Assembly (NCBI GenBank): GCA_905221145.1
Contig: CAJNCA010000002.1
Coordinates: forward strand, 350,217-414,216
Direction of reading: 5' to 3'
Origin: a bacterium
Lineage (GTDB): Bacteria > Bacillota > Bacilli > Lactobacillales > Streptococcaceae
DNA: 64,000 nucleotides
Shown: positions 18,482 to 30,538 of the stretch, piece by piece
Layout of the letters: each line of letters opens with the position of its first letter
How positions within the stretch are numbered: the first letter of the stretch is position 1
Made by a program: the position numbers and the translations under genes
The notes under the pieces: model-generated
Told to the model about the DNA's origin: nothing
What the model saw: the letters and a program-made list of their open reading frames with translations, nothing else
Database searches by the model: none

Positions 18482-20209
18482 TTAGAAACGAATTGTCTCA
18501 CGTGTTTTTTCATATGAAGTAACAAAACGGTTGGTTACACCAGGTTCTGCAACTTCCAAAGCTTGCGAAATCTTATCAAATGAAGCATGGTAATCAAATT
18601 CTTTTTCAAAAATTTCTAATGATTCATTAAAGGCTTCCTGAATTCGTTCATCAAATGAGCGGTAACGGTTCGAATACTGTAGTAATTGTTCTGTCAATGT
18701 TGCATATTGAACAATATTATACGTTTCTTCTTCAAGTGCTTCCATATCATTTGTTGTAATTTCAAGCATACGGTTCACAGCTTCGATATTGACCTGGGCT
18801 TCTTCTAGCTCAGCCATCAACTCTTCAGTATGATTACTTGCTGTAAAGAACAACTGTAAGAAATTCTGAGGAATACCTGGAAGATTGCGTTTTTCCATAT
18901 ATCTCTTAATTGTATGAAGACGATTGACATAAACATTTGCCTTCTGGCGAGCATTGATGTCATCTTTTTCAATCTGAGCAAGACGTTGACTAACCGCAAC
19001 TTGTTCATCCTCAATTTCTTTCAAAGTCGCTTGTAAATTTTCCAAACGTTCTTCAAGTAATGAATATGGCTCAGAATGTTCTTCTTGTTCAGAAGTTAAT
19101 TCCAATACAGATTCTTCTAAAGATTCTAACTCAGCTTGTAATCTGTGAACATGACTAACATCCGTTTCAGAAAGCAGGTAGTTATTACTTAATCGTTGAA
19201 TATCTTCTACTAAAACAGCATTACTATCTTTCATGTGTTTCAAATACGTAGGAAGGGTGGCAACTAAGCCTTCTACCACTTTTTGAGCAGCTATTTCTCG
19301 TGTAAAGATATCATAGAGTGCATTGATTTCTTCTTGAACTTGAGTATTTTCGTACTCAGCATTATCCAACTCTAATTGAGCAACATTTTCGTGGTTTTTC
19401 TTCAAAGCTTCATAAAGCAATTGGAAGCGAGACTCAATGTCCGTCTCAGCAAAATGATAGTTAGCGTCTAAAAGCTTACGGTAACCATCCTCCAAATCTT
19501 CCAATTGATCAGGTAACTCTTTAGATAATGTTTTTACAATTGCTGGCAGGCGGTCAACAATATGACTCAAAGCCAAGATATGATTTTCAGCATTATCCAA
19601 AATCACAGCAGCTTCTACTGGGTCACCTGAGGTATTCAAAGTAACAAACTGAGAAAACTCTGATTGAATATTTTCCAATTGTTTTTCGATTTCAGACAAA
19701 CCTTGGCCATATTCTTCAGAATGATTAGCAACTCGCTGTTGCAACCCTTCAAACAAGTCCAAGGTATGAAGAACACGTCCACTATTTTTAGACTCTTGTT
19801 TCTCCAAATCTGCCAAGGCATTGCGAATTGCTGCAATATCTTCTTCAATCAAGGTAATTTGGCTCTCAATTTGATCAATTTGATGACTGGCCTTGAAAAA
19901 ACGGAATGAATTGTTATAACCTTCTGCCTCGAAAAGATTATTTTCGATATCGGCAAAAGAGTTAAGAGATAAATCAACCCATTTTTGGTTCCATTCACGG
20001 AAAGTTACTTGACTTTGTCCAATCAAGTGCATATTTTTTACAGCTTCAACTTCATCATTAACTGGAAGATTGTACAGCTCTTCTTTTTTCTCTTCTAAAA
20101 TTGCTAATTTACTTTCATTGCGTTTCCGTACATAAATTGCTATAGCATATGAAATCAGCAATATAATTGCAATTGCAATTATAAGATATACTACTAGACT
20201 ACCAGACAT
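18482..20209 (-). CDS. ezrA: Septation ring formation regulator EzrA
   Basis: 575 aa from the ATG at 20209 (AAGGAG 7 nt upstream), matching the pneumococcal length. One N-terminal membrane anchor (residues 5-24) is followed by a cytoplasmic, almost wholly coiled-coil, spectrin-like region, with the VYVNRLHTIKRYMEKRNLPG patch near 468-487. Regulates FtsZ ring assembly and, in ovococci, peripheral and septal wall synthesis. An extended -10 (TGATATAAT) lies at 20250-20245. It lies downstream of gyrB. Confidence 0.95.
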   Translation of the reverse strand: MSGSLVVYLIIAIAIILLISYAIAIYVRKRNESKLAILEEKKEELYNLPVNDEVEAVKNMHLIGQSQVTFREWNQKWVDLSLNSFADIENNLFEAEGYNNSFRFFKASHQIDQIESQITLIEEDIAAIRNALADLEKQESKNSGRVLHTLDLFEGLQQRVANHSEEYGQGLSEIEKQLENIQSEFSQFVTLNTSGDPVEAAVILDNAENHILALSHIVDRLPAIVKTLSKELPDQLEDLEDGYRKLLDANYHFAETDIESRFQLLYEALKKNHENVAQLELDNAEYENTQVQEEINALYDIFTREIAAQKVVEGLVATLPTYLKHMKDSNAVLVEDIQRLSNNYLLSETDVSHVHRLQAELESLEESVLELTSEQEEHSEPYSLLEERLENLQATLKEIEDEQVAVSQRLAQIEKDDINARQKANVYVNRLHTIKRYMEKRNLPGIPQNFLQLFFTASNHTEELMAELEEAQVNIEAVNRMLEITTNDMEALEEETYNIVQYATLTEQLLQYSNRYRSFDERIQEAFNESLEIFEKEFDYHASFDKISQALEVAEPGVTNRFVTSYEKTRETIRF

Positions 20210-20290
20210 ATTAAACTCCTTTTTTACTTGAAACAATCGTAATGATTATATCATATTTTTTAGACCAAGGGAACTACTTCTCCCGATTTT

Positions 20291-22815
<2,525 letters not shown>

Positions 22816-22822
22816 AGCTTTC

Positions 22823-22828
22823 ATTATA
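22823..22828 (-). promoter_or_regulatory. Extended -10 promoter, probably leaderless
   Basis: Minus-strand TGG-TATAAT; the ATG at 22815 starts 7 nt after the hexamer. Confidence 0.65.
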
Positions 22829-22873
22829 CCATTTTTTCGTTAAAAAAGCGATGATTTCCCTGAGTTTTCCACA

Positions 22874-22900
22874 TAAAAAACGAGAGGTTGACTCCCGTTT
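22874..22900 (-). terminator. Terminator of the DJ-1-like gene
   Basis: AACGGGAG-TCAAC-CTCTCGTT read on the minus strand, then TTTTTAT. It begins at the stop codon. Confidence 0.75.
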
Positions 22901-23454
22901 TATTGATTTTTACCAAAGACATCTCGATAGAGCATTCCAGTTCGTAAACTCTCTGCATCTCCGCCTAGTTGCTCCACCAACTCGTAGGCAAAGGCAAGGG
23001 CTGTTGAAGGGCCCCGACTGGTTGTCAAATGTCCATCTACCACTACTGTTTCCTTGACGTATTGACCATCAATGATTTGCTCTTGAACGCCATCATAGCA
23101 AGTGTACTGCTTGTTTTTTAATACTCCTGCTTGATTGAGGGCAATTGGCGCCGCACAAATGGCTGCCAGTTTCTTCCCTTCTTGCTCGAAGCTTTGCAAC
23201 TCTTGAACCAAGGCCTGATTGTCCCGCAAATGTGCAGAACCAGGCATGCCGCCAGGAAGGACAACCATATCATAGTCTGATAAATCACCATCAAAGACAC
23301 GATCTGCTCTTACTTGGATTGCATGCGAACCAGTCACTTGCTCTTCAAATCCTACCATATCACAAGTAATATTGGCACGACGCAAGACATCTACTACTGT
23401 CAAAGCTTCAATTTCTTCAAAGCCTTGAGCTAACATAACGGCTACTTTAACCAT
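22900..23454 (-). CDS. DJ-1/PfpI family protein
   Basis: 184 aa. ThiJ/DJ-1 fold with nucleophile-elbow Cys100 in LAAICAAPIAL and the Glu at residue 14 in GFEEIEALT. Members include deglycase-type and chaperone-like proteins, and annotations such as 4-methyl-5-thiazole monophosphate synthesis are historical. It starts 10 nt downstream of rodA, so it is probably in the rodA transcript. Confidence 0.9.
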   Translation of the reverse strand: MVKVAVMLAQGFEEIEALTVVDVLRRANITCDMVGFEEQVTGSHAIQVRADRVFDGDLSDYDMVVLPGGMPGSAHLRDNQALVQELQSFEQEGKKLAAICAAPIALNQAGVLKNKQYTCYDGVQEQIIDGQYVKETVVVDGHLTTSRGPSTALAFAYELVEQLGGDAESLRTGMLYRDVFGKNQ

Positions 23455-23464
23455 GATTTTCTCC

Positions 23465-24688
23465 TTATTTGATTCGTTTTAATACAACCTTTTTCCGCTT
23501 GAATGGCACTTTTCCGCTCTTTTCTTCAGCTAGATTGGTCTGGTAACTCATCGATAAAAGCAAGCCAACACCAATCAGATTACTGATAATAGCCGATCCC
23601 CCTTGAGAAATGAAAGGCAAGGGAATACCCGTCAAAGGAAGCAAACCTGTCACGGCACCGATATTCTCAAAGATATGGAAGAGTAACATCATAATCAAAC
23701 CTGTGGAAATATAGGTGTAGAACTGGTTATTTGATTTAAGAGTAATCTTCAACATACGATAAATCAGCATGAGATAAAGGGCAATAACAAGGACAGAGCC
23801 AATAAAGCCAAAATCTTCTGCAATGACCGTGAAAATCATATCCGACTCTCTAACTGGAATAAGCAGATTCGAAGCATTAAAACCTTGACCAAATAAGCCA
23901 CCGCTCCCAATAGCAATTTGTCCTTGAGCCTGTTGGTAAGTGGTTGTTTGAGCAAAGTCAAATGGATTGAGCCAAGCCAAGATACGATTGATTTGGTAGG
24001 TCGGCATCCCCAGTTGATGGAGAAAAGCACGACCATCCTTGCTGATAAAAATGGCTAGAAAACCAGCAATTCCTGTTATCGCAGTCACAAATACTGGAAT
24101 AATAATTTTCCAAGAAACTCCTGATAGTAAGACGATTCCTGAGAAAATGGCCACAAAAACCAAAGCCGTCCCCAAGTCACTTTGAAGTGCCAAAAGAACT
24201 AGGACTGGAATGGTAAAGAGAATCATCCAAAAAATTAACAAAAAGTCCAGTGGAACTGTGCGTCTCCATTCCTTATGTTTTTTTGTAAATTGCACAATGA
24301 CACGGGCCAACATGAGGATATAAGATATCTTCATAAATTCTGACGGCTGGAACAAGGTGATTCCATTAACCGAAATCCAGTTTTTGGCACCCGTTGATGC
24401 AACCAAGCTTGGATTATAAAAGACAATCGGCAGAACCATGAGTCCCAAGCCTAAAATATACAGAAAAGGGGTCACTTTCCAAAGAAATTCTGTATTAAAG
24501 AGCATGACCACAAAACCAATCACAAGCCCCAAGGCAATCCATGCGACCTGTTGCCCTAAAATGGGTAAAATATTGTTTGGATAATCATGACTAACAGCTA
24601 TATAAATAGCTACCACACCGATAACCAGTAGGAAAAATACTGGCAGGAGCAAACTATAATCGACTCTAGAGTCGAGAGAACGTTTCAT
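23465..24688 (-). CDS. rodA: Rod-shape SEDS glycosyltransferase RodA
   Basis: 407 aa from the ATG at 24688 (AAGG upstream); an in-frame GTG two codons earlier is less likely. FtsW/RodA/SpoVE family, about ten membrane segments, polymerises lipid II together with a class B PBP for peripheral growth. Signature stretches include FQPSEFMKI near 113, ALQSDLGTALVF near 165, and the C-terminal GIPLPFISQGGSAIISNL near 355. Length and sequence fit RodA rather than FtsW. Confidence 0.92.
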   Translation of the reverse strand: MKRSLDSRVDYSLLLPVFFLLVIGVVAIYIAVSHDYPNNILPILGQQVAWIALGLVIGFVVMLFNTEFLWKVTPFLYILGLGLMVLPIVFYNPSLVASTGAKNWISVNGITLFQPSEFMKISYILMLARVIVQFTKKHKEWRRTVPLDFLLIFWMILFTIPVLVLLALQSDLGTALVFVAIFSGIVLLSGVSWKIIIPVFVTAITGIAGFLAIFISKDGRAFLHQLGMPTYQINRILAWLNPFDFAQTTTYQQAQGQIAIGSGGLFGQGFNASNLLIPVRESDMIFTVIAEDFGFIGSVLVIALYLMLIYRMLKITLKSNNQFYTYISTGLIMMLLFHIFENIGAVTGLLPLTGIPLPFISQGGSAIISNLIGVGLLLSMSYQTNLAEEKSGKVPFKRKKVVLKRIK

Positions 24689-24724
24689 ATACACTAACCT
24701 TATACTTTCATACTATACTATTTA

Positions 24725-27175
24725 TCAAAGTTCATTTAAAAATCTATCAATAGCCTCATTGACTTCAGATTGAGAAAGGGTTTTAACAGTCGCTTCTTTT
24801 GCTAGAGAAGTCACAATTTGTTTGCCGTATCGTTTTCCGACAATTCTCCTGTCCAGAATGAGAATTAAGGAACGTTGGTGTTCGCATCTCATACTTCTTC
24901 CTAAAGCCTGTTTTAAACGAATAATAGCCATAGGCAATTGATAATCATAGAAGGCATTTTTCCCTTCTTGAATTAGTTCTTGATTAATCTTTTTCGTCAA
25001 GGGCTCTTGCGGATTTTGGAAAGGAAGTCTCGGTACAACTTGAATCACAAAAGGATGGCTTGAAAAATCAACTCCTTCCCAGAAACTTGCTGCACCAAGC
25101 AGGATTTGTTGTTCACCTTTTTCAAAGCGTTTCTTTAGTTGATGAACATCGCCATTTTTATATTGGGCCAGATGGCTAACTGGAAGTAAATCCGATACTG
25201 CTAAAAGCATGTCTTTGGCAGTAAATAGAACCAAAATCGGTTGTTGGAAAACTTGAACATCCATCAGCAAATCAGCCACCTCTTGGGCATAAACTTCTAA
25301 GGAGGTTTCTGTTACCAGGGGAAAATCTTTGACCAAGACCACTTCTTGATCCTGTTTTTTATGAGCTTCAACCTTGACAAATTTGGCTTCGGGATAACCT
25401 AAAAGATCTGCCAAAGAAACCCTCTGACTAATCTCAAGAGTAGCCGACACTCCCAAGACTTGACATGAATCAGGCACTAAAGAAGATAGAAGAATACGGC
25501 CTGATTTTGTAGAAGAAATCTGAATTTTCTTTTGACTCGTTTCAGTGGCTTCAAGCCAGTAGTCACCTTCAGCCGTAAAATAGCGAACCAATTCCTCAAA
25601 GCCCTCTACTTTTAATTCTGAAAAATACTGGTAGAGATTGGCAAGAGAATCTAAGATATTTTTCCTAGATTTGCCAGACTGAAATTGTTCTATCAAGTAG
25701 AGACATTCAAAGCGAATACTTTCTAGTATTCGTTGCTGGACTCTGTTTTCTTCTCCTGCCAAAGCCTTATCAACTAAATCAATAATAGACTGGATATCGT
25801 AGGTATGTTGAAGCAGATTTTCTAGGGCCAACAAAACTTTTTGAACTTCATCAATAATCAATAAACGATCGCTGACAAATTCAGGATTATCTTCAAGTCT
25901 GGTTACAAGATAGGCATGATTGGTCACTAAAAGCTTGCAAGTCTCTGCTCTTTCTTGACTACGTTTCCAAAAATCTTCCGTCACAAATAAGCTCTTGGAT
26001 GATAAATTCCCGTCATGACGAAGGTCTCTTAGAAAATGTTGGTAACGGTAGAGCTGACCAATCTCATCCAAATCCCCGGTTTCTGTCTCTGTCAACCAGA
26101 CCAAGAGTTGCATTTTAAAGCGTCTAAATAAGCGATTTTCATCATTTTCCTGTAAGGAACGATAAAAGGCATCCAACTTCAGGTAATTTTGTGGTCCCTT
26201 TAAAGAATGAATATCTGTGTGGAATACTTCCTTGAGACGTTTACCTTCTTCTTCCATGATTTGATTTTGAAGAATCTTTGTCGGAACGCTAAGGACAATC
26301 TGACGATGTTCTATTTGGGACAAAGCAGGTAAGAGATAGCCATAGGTTTTCCCAATTCCTGTCGGCGCTTGAATTAATGATACAGGCTCATCTTTCAATA
26401 GCAAGCCGACCCCTTTAGCAAAACGTTCTTGCTCCACCCTCACTTCAAGGTTCAACAGAGAAATATTCTTAGAAAAATCTTGAGATAATTTTCGTGACTC
26501 CAGGGGAGCTGCAATCTTCTTGAAATATAGCCCTTGAACTTCGATCAAGTCTGGAGAAGTCAGGATAGATTGGTTTCGAAAAATTTCCTCAATAACCAGG
26601 TAAGACTCATATAAGAGAGCGTCAGCCATTTCCAGCAAGCGTTCCAAGAGACCTTTAGGAAGCTGGGCCATCTTTTCTCGTAGAAAAAGGAGTAATTCCG
26701 CAGTAGCTTGGGCATCTGAAAGGGCTGTGTGGGCGTGTTTTAGAGGAATTCCCAATTCTCGACACAAAATAGGCAAACTATATTTTTCCAGTTCAGGGAA
26801 AAAGACCTGGGCCAATTCTACCGTGTCAACACGAGGATTTCTTAGCTCATAGCCTTCTAAAAATAAATTTTCTGCCAAGAGATTGGCATCAAACTGAACA
26901 TTGTGGGCTACAAAAATACCATCCTCCACCAAGTCAAAGATTTTTCTTGCAACTTGCGAAAAATCAGGTGCTTGCGCCAGACGTTGGTCTGTCAATCCTG
27001 TCAGTTCTTTGATATGAGCATCCAAAGGTTCATGTGGATTGACATCCGTCGTATAGTAATCGACGATTTTCCCATCCTCAATCACAACAATTCCCACTTG
27101 GATAATTTTAGCCTTAATACCTGTGCTAGTTGCCTCTAAATCCACCACAACATAGCGATTACCAATCGTTTTCAT
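24725..27175 (-). CDS. dinG: DnaQ-type exonuclease/DinG-family helicase fusion
   Basis: 816 aa. N-terminal DEDD exonuclease (VVDLEATSTG at 10-19 with Asp12 and Glu14; HTALSDAQATAELL near 148) fused to an XPD-like helicase: Walker A APTGIGKT near 268, Walker B LIIDEVQ near 440, motif VI QALGRSMR near 765. The four iron-sulfur cysteines of E. coli DinG are not evident, as in Firmicute DinG, where the exonuclease rather than helicase activity has been described. Extended -10 (TGGTATAAT) only 8 nt from the ATG: leaderless candidate. Confidence 0.93.
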   Translation of the reverse strand: MKTIGNRYVVVDLEATSTGIKAKIIQVGIVVIEDGKIVDYYTTDVNPHEPLDAHIKELTGLTDQRLAQAPDFSQVARKIFDLVEDGIFVAHNVQFDANLLAENLFLEGYELRNPRVDTVELAQVFFPELEKYSLPILCRELGIPLKHAHTALSDAQATAELLLFLREKMAQLPKGLLERLLEMADALLYESYLVIEEIFRNQSILTSPDLIEVQGLYFKKIAAPLESRKLSQDFSKNISLLNLEVRVEQERFAKGVGLLLKDEPVSLIQAPTGIGKTYGYLLPALSQIEHRQIVLSVPTKILQNQIMEEEGKRLKEVFHTDIHSLKGPQNYLKLDAFYRSLQENDENRLFRRFKMQLLVWLTETETGDLDEIGQLYRYQHFLRDLRHDGNLSSKSLFVTEDFWKRSQERAETCKLLVTNHAYLVTRLEDNPEFVSDRLLIIDEVQKVLLALENLLQHTYDIQSIIDLVDKALAGEENRVQQRILESIRFECLYLIEQFQSGKSRKNILDSLANLYQYFSELKVEGFEELVRYFTAEGDYWLEATETSQKKIQISSTKSGRILLSSLVPDSCQVLGVSATLEISQRVSLADLLGYPEAKFVKVEAHKKQDQEVVLVKDFPLVTETSLEVYAQEVADLLMDVQVFQQPILVLFTAKDMLLAVSDLLPVSHLAQYKNGDVHQLKKRFEKGEQQILLGAASFWEGVDFSSHPFVIQVVPRLPFQNPQEPLTKKINQELIQEGKNAFYDYQLPMAIIRLKQALGRSMRCEHQRSLILILDRRIVGKRYGKQIVTSLAKEATVKTLSQSEVNEAIDRFLNEL

Positions 27176-27183
27176 TATAAAAA

Positions 27184-27189
27184 ATTATA
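27184..27189 (-). promoter_or_regulatory. Extended -10 promoter of dinG, probably leaderless
   Basis: Minus-strand TGG-TATAAT, then TTTTTATA and the ATG at 27175; no Shine-Dalgarno sequence is present. Confidence 0.6.
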
Positions 27190-27320
27190 CCAAAAAAAGG
27201 GCCATTTGGCACCTGCAAACATGGGATATTTTTCAAACTCAAGGACGTTACTTAGCTTAAAAAGCCTATCAAATAGAGCATCCTAGCCTGCTAATTTTTT
27301 GAAAATATTGGAGAGTAAGA

Positions 27321-27361
27321 AAAAATTGAGAGAAGAAATGTTTGCATCTTCCTTCTCTCAA
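27321..27361 (-). terminator. Terminator of the U32 gene
   Basis: TTGAGAGAAG and CTTCTCTCAA arms, T-run on the minus strand. Confidence 0.85.
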
Positions 27362-27374
27362 CTATCCATTTACT

Positions 27375-28304
27375 TTATTTTACCATATCAGGATCGTAAT
27401 CATAAAATCCTGTATCAAGGAAACGGTTTTTAGGGTGAAGTTTACGAACTTCTTCATCCAGCAAGAAGGCTTGGTCATGGCTAAAGTTGCCCTCTTGGAT
27501 CAAGCTACGCGCTTGCATAAAGAGTTTTGCAATCTCAACAAAGTTCTGACCAGGAGTGTAGAGCCCTTCTAGTTTCCAGTGAGTGAAACCATGCTCTACC
27601 AATTCTGTCAATTTGGTCATCAAATCAAGGTCATTGTTGGCAAAGATGTGAGTACCATGATTGTCTTCAAAAATAGAATAGTGGCTTTCAGGGTCACTTG
27701 GCTCTGCCAAAAAGAGATCACGTTTACGCGTCTTTTCATCATCGATATGCGTAAAGTTATAGTAGTTTTGCAAGAGTGGACGTTTAGAATGATGAATAAC
27801 ACTAGCACCATAAACTAAAACTTCAGCAGGAATTTCCAAAATCTCAGGCATCTTGAAGAGCTCAGCAGATGGAATTTCACGTGCCAAAACAGCTTCAGAT
27901 GCGCCAGCCTTTTGTCCCCAGAAGTTAATCTGACGACTGCTTGTCACCATGGTTGAGGCATCGTAGATAGTCTTAAATGAATAACCATCGCGATTGACCA
28001 CATAAAAGACACCTGCATCCCCAATTGTAATGTAATCTGTCTTGATTTCTTCCAAGAAATCGAGGAAAGGCTTGATACGGTCCATCATATCTTGGTGCAT
28101 GAGGGCATTGACCGCAACAATCAATTCCTTACCAGCATCATGAACCAGCTTAGCGATTTCACGCAATTGGTCATAACTAAAGGTCGTTGGCAGACGAAGG
28201 CCAAAATCTTTCTCACCGACATAGATACGGTCCACGCCAGCTTCGAGCAGTTGTTTAACTTGTTCAATACTTTCAGCAGTTGCTGTAATGATAATCTTTT
28301 CCAT
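27375..28304 (-). CDS. Peptidase U32 family protein
   Basis: 309 aa. The N-terminus ITATAESIEQVKQLLEAGVDRIYVG and the AGKELIVAVNALMHQDM segment match the U32 (YrrN/YegQ-like TIM-barrel) family, several members of which act in prephenate-dependent tRNA wobble-uridine hydroxylation rather than proteolysis. The C-terminal extension of long U32 proteins is absent. Extended -10 TGGTATAAT ends 7 nt before the ATG and there is no Shine-Dalgarno sequence. Monocistronic with its own terminator. Confidence 0.85.
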   Translation of the reverse strand: MEKIIITATAESIEQVKQLLEAGVDRIYVGEKDFGLRLPTTFSYDQLREIAKLVHDAGKELIVAVNALMHQDMMDRIKPFLDFLEEIKTDYITIGDAGVFYVVNRDGYSFKTIYDASTMVTSSRQINFWGQKAGASEAVLAREIPSAELFKMPEILEIPAEVLVYGASVIHHSKRPLLQNYYNFTHIDDEKTRKRDLFLAEPSDPESHYSIFEDNHGTHIFANNDLDLMTKLTELVEHGFTHWKLEGLYTPGQNFVEIAKLFMQARSLIQEGNFSHDQAFLLDEEVRKLHPKNRFLDTGFYDYDPDMVK

Positions 28305-28311
28305 AAGAAAA

Positions 28312-28317
28312 ATTATA
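28312..28317 (-). promoter_or_regulatory. Extended -10 promoter of the U32 gene, leaderless
   Basis: Minus-strand TGG-TATAAT-TTTTCTT-ATG: transcription would begin at the start codon. Confidence 0.65.
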
Positions 28318-28430
28318 CCACATTTCTGGAAAATCAGCTATGAATACTAGGAATTTTCTAAAAAGGCAAAGTCATTTTTTAAGGTTTGCAATCAAAAAGT
28401 GAACAGTAACTAGCACCGTCCACTATCATT

Positions 28431-29111
28431 TTATGCAAGTGATTTTTCAACTAGGTGTCCATCGTTCATCACATAAACACGGTCCACCTTATCTAGAAGA
28501 CGAGTATCGTGTGTAATCATGACAACTCCTCTACCTTGTTCGTGGGCAATGGCAGCCAACATCTCCGTTACTTGATAGGCCCGCTCTGTGTCAAGACTAG
28601 CTGTTGGCTCATCTGCAAGAACGATGCTCGGATTGTTATAAAGCGCTCTAGCAATTGCGGCCCGTTGACGTTCGCCACCTGATAAAGCCTTGGGATACTG
28701 ATCTTGAACCTTTTCCAAATCCAACAAGTCAATTAACTCTTTTCGATCACTTTTACTATTTTTTCCCTTATCTAGTCTGTCAATCAAATCCAGCTGTTCC
28801 TTGACCGTAAGAAATGGAATTAAGTTTGAAGCCTGAAGAATAAAGCCAAACTCTCTAAAACGGAGGTCTGTTTTCTCCTTCTCCGTCAAACTGCCTGTTT
28901 CCTTCCCCTTAACTAAAATCTTTCCACTCGATGCTTCCTGAAGTTGTCCTAGAGTCGTTAGAAAGGTTGTCTTTCCAGAACCTGAAGGCCCAACGATAGC
29001 TACGAACTCTCCCGCATTTAGATGAAAATTCGTCTCATGTAGAGCTATGACTTTCATCTTTCCTTCCCCGTACGTTTTTGTCACTTGAGTCATTTCAATC
29101 AATGCTGTCAT
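28431..29111 (-). CDS. ABC exporter ATPase, MacB/LolD type
   Basis: 226 aa from the ATG at 29111 (AAGGAG upstream; the longer reading overlaps the permease). Walker A GPSGSGKTT near 40, signature LSGGERQR near 140, Walker B IVLADEPTASLD near 159. This subfamily works with FtsX-type permeases in exporting lipids, peptides or haem, or in mechanotransmission. Second gene of the two-gene operon. Confidence 0.9.
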   Translation of the reverse strand: MTALIEMTQVTKTYGEGKMKVIALHETNFHLNAGEFVAIVGPSGSGKTTFLTTLGQLQEASSGKILVKGKETGSLTEKEKTDLRFREFGFILQASNLIPFLTVKEQLDLIDRLDKGKNSKSDRKELIDLLDLEKVQDQYPKALSGGERQRAAIARALYNNPSIVLADEPTASLDTERAYQVTEMLAAIAHEQGRGVVMITHDTRLLDKVDRVYVMNDGHLVEKSLA

Positions 29112-29124
29112 ACTATTCTCCTTA

Positions 29125-30180
29125 TCATTCTGCAATCGCAGTAATCGGGTCCACCTTTAGCAAGCGTGGAAGTGAAATGACACCACCTAGCATGGCCATC
29201 AAACAAATCACCAAGCTTAGGACAGAATAGGCTAACCAACTTGGGTAGAAAAAGAAGGTAGCTGGCAAGACTAAAATCACTCCTCCAACAGCCAGCAAGG
29301 CTAGAGCAATTCCCATACCAGACAAAAGAAAGATTTGACAGAACAGAGACCATACAATGGTTTTGATCTGTATTCCTTGAGCCCGCATTATTCCATAAAG
29401 CCCTAGTTTTTGAATGGTAATGATATAAACAAAAATACCCATAATCAAGCCTGTAATAACAATCATAGCGAGAATCATTCCTGAAAATACATTAACCTGA
29501 GGTGTGTAACCAGGAATTTTTGAAATCATTTTTGGGATGGAAATCTGTTTCAGTCCGTCGCCAGCCACTTCTATGTCATTTTTCAATACCAAGGCAGCGA
29601 TGGATTTATTAGATTTTAAAGTTCCTTGTAAAGTCCAATAAGTTGTCAGACTCGTAAAGACAACAGGCTCTGTGAAAAACTTATTTCCTTGAGTCAGACC
29701 TACAATCTTGTAACTTGCCTCGCTTCCATTAAGCTGAATGGCATCACCTAGCTTAATCCCATAATTTTCAAAAGACTGATCCACGACCACCTCATCATCC
29801 CCTTCAGGATAACGGCCTTCGGTCAAACTAGGAGAGATAAAAGAATCCCACTCCTGAGCAAAGATAGAAACATTAACCTTTTCACTACCATCGACAAGAT
29901 TGGTCACAGCGAACATATAGCCCAGTGGAGTAGCCTTTTTAGAACTCTTATCCTTGTAGTCCTTTTCAGGAATAAAGGATGCTGTCAAATTATCATTTGC
30001 GTAGTCAGATAAAACTACACCCGTCGCTTGCCAATTATCAATAGCTGCCCGGTTGTTTCGCACAAGACCAAGAGCTAGACTGGTCATAAAAAAGACCATA
30101 AAAGCGATAAGAAAAATAGTAGTTAGAATCAAACTATATCGAAGTTTATTTCGTAATATTTCTTTGATAGCAAGATACAT
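29125..30180 (-). CDS. FtsX-like ABC permease
   Basis: 351 aa from the ATG at 30180 (AAAGGAG upstream). One N-terminal membrane segment (about 15-38), a large extracytoplasmic MacB-periplasmic-core-like domain (about 45-225), then three C-terminal segments, the FtsX topology. A GIMRAQGIQ motif marks the ATPase-coupling loop. Substrate unknown; HrtB/DevC-like haem or lipid exporters are closest in architecture. Expression probably passes through a structured leader upstream. Confidence 0.9.
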   Translation of the reverse strand: MYLAIKEILRNKLRYSLILTTIFLIAFMVFFMTSLALGLVRNNRAAIDNWQATGVVLSDYANDNLTASFIPEKDYKDKSSKKATPLGYMFAVTNLVDGSEKVNVSIFAQEWDSFISPSLTEGRYPEGDDEVVVDQSFENYGIKLGDAIQLNGSEASYKIVGLTQGNKFFTEPVVFTSLTTYWTLQGTLKSNKSIAALVLKNDIEVAGDGLKQISIPKMISKIPGYTPQVNVFSGMILAMIVITGLIMGIFVYIITIQKLGLYGIMRAQGIQIKTIVWSLFCQIFLLSGMGIALALLAVGGVILVLPATFFFYPSWLAYSVLSLVICLMAMLGGVISLPRLLKVDPITAIAE

Positions 30181-30405
30181 GCTTATCTCCTTTAACTTTT
30201 CCAAGAGGTATCAATTAGACACCTCACTACTATAAAAATAGGAGACAGAAAATCTGTCTCTGTATTCAAAACAAATCTCACTAATCAAATTAAATAAAAT
30301 AAAGAAAATAAGGAAATAATTTTCCTAAAAATGAATCAATTGGTAGCTCTATTTTCTTAGGAATATAATCAATTATGAATATTAATAAGTATTGAGTGTC
30401 TATCC
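30181..30405 (-). promoter_or_regulatory. Structured 5' leader of the ABC exporter operon
   Basis: Between the promoter (30434-30406) and the start codon lie about 220 nt without a credible ORF. On the minus strand: a perfect 8-bp hairpin GAGACAGA-TTT-TCTGTCTC (30260-30242) followed by CTATTTTTATAG, terminator-like, then GAGGTgTC-TAATT-GAtACCTC (30218-30198) just upstream of the AAAGGAG ribosome-binding site. Confidence 0.5.
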
Positions 30406-30434
30406 ATCCTATCATTTTCACATTATGGTGTCAA
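30406..30434 (-). promoter_or_regulatory. Promoter of the ABC exporter operon
   Basis: Minus-strand TTGACA (30434-30429), 17-bp spacer, TAGGAT (30411-30406). Confidence 0.55.
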
Positions 30435-30538
30435 GAAAAGTGATTTTGAAAAGGGACTTTATTCTTATTGTAACCTTTCTGTAATAATTCTCTGCTGAAA
30501 AAATGATAAAATAGGTATGTACTGTTAAGGAGAGAATA

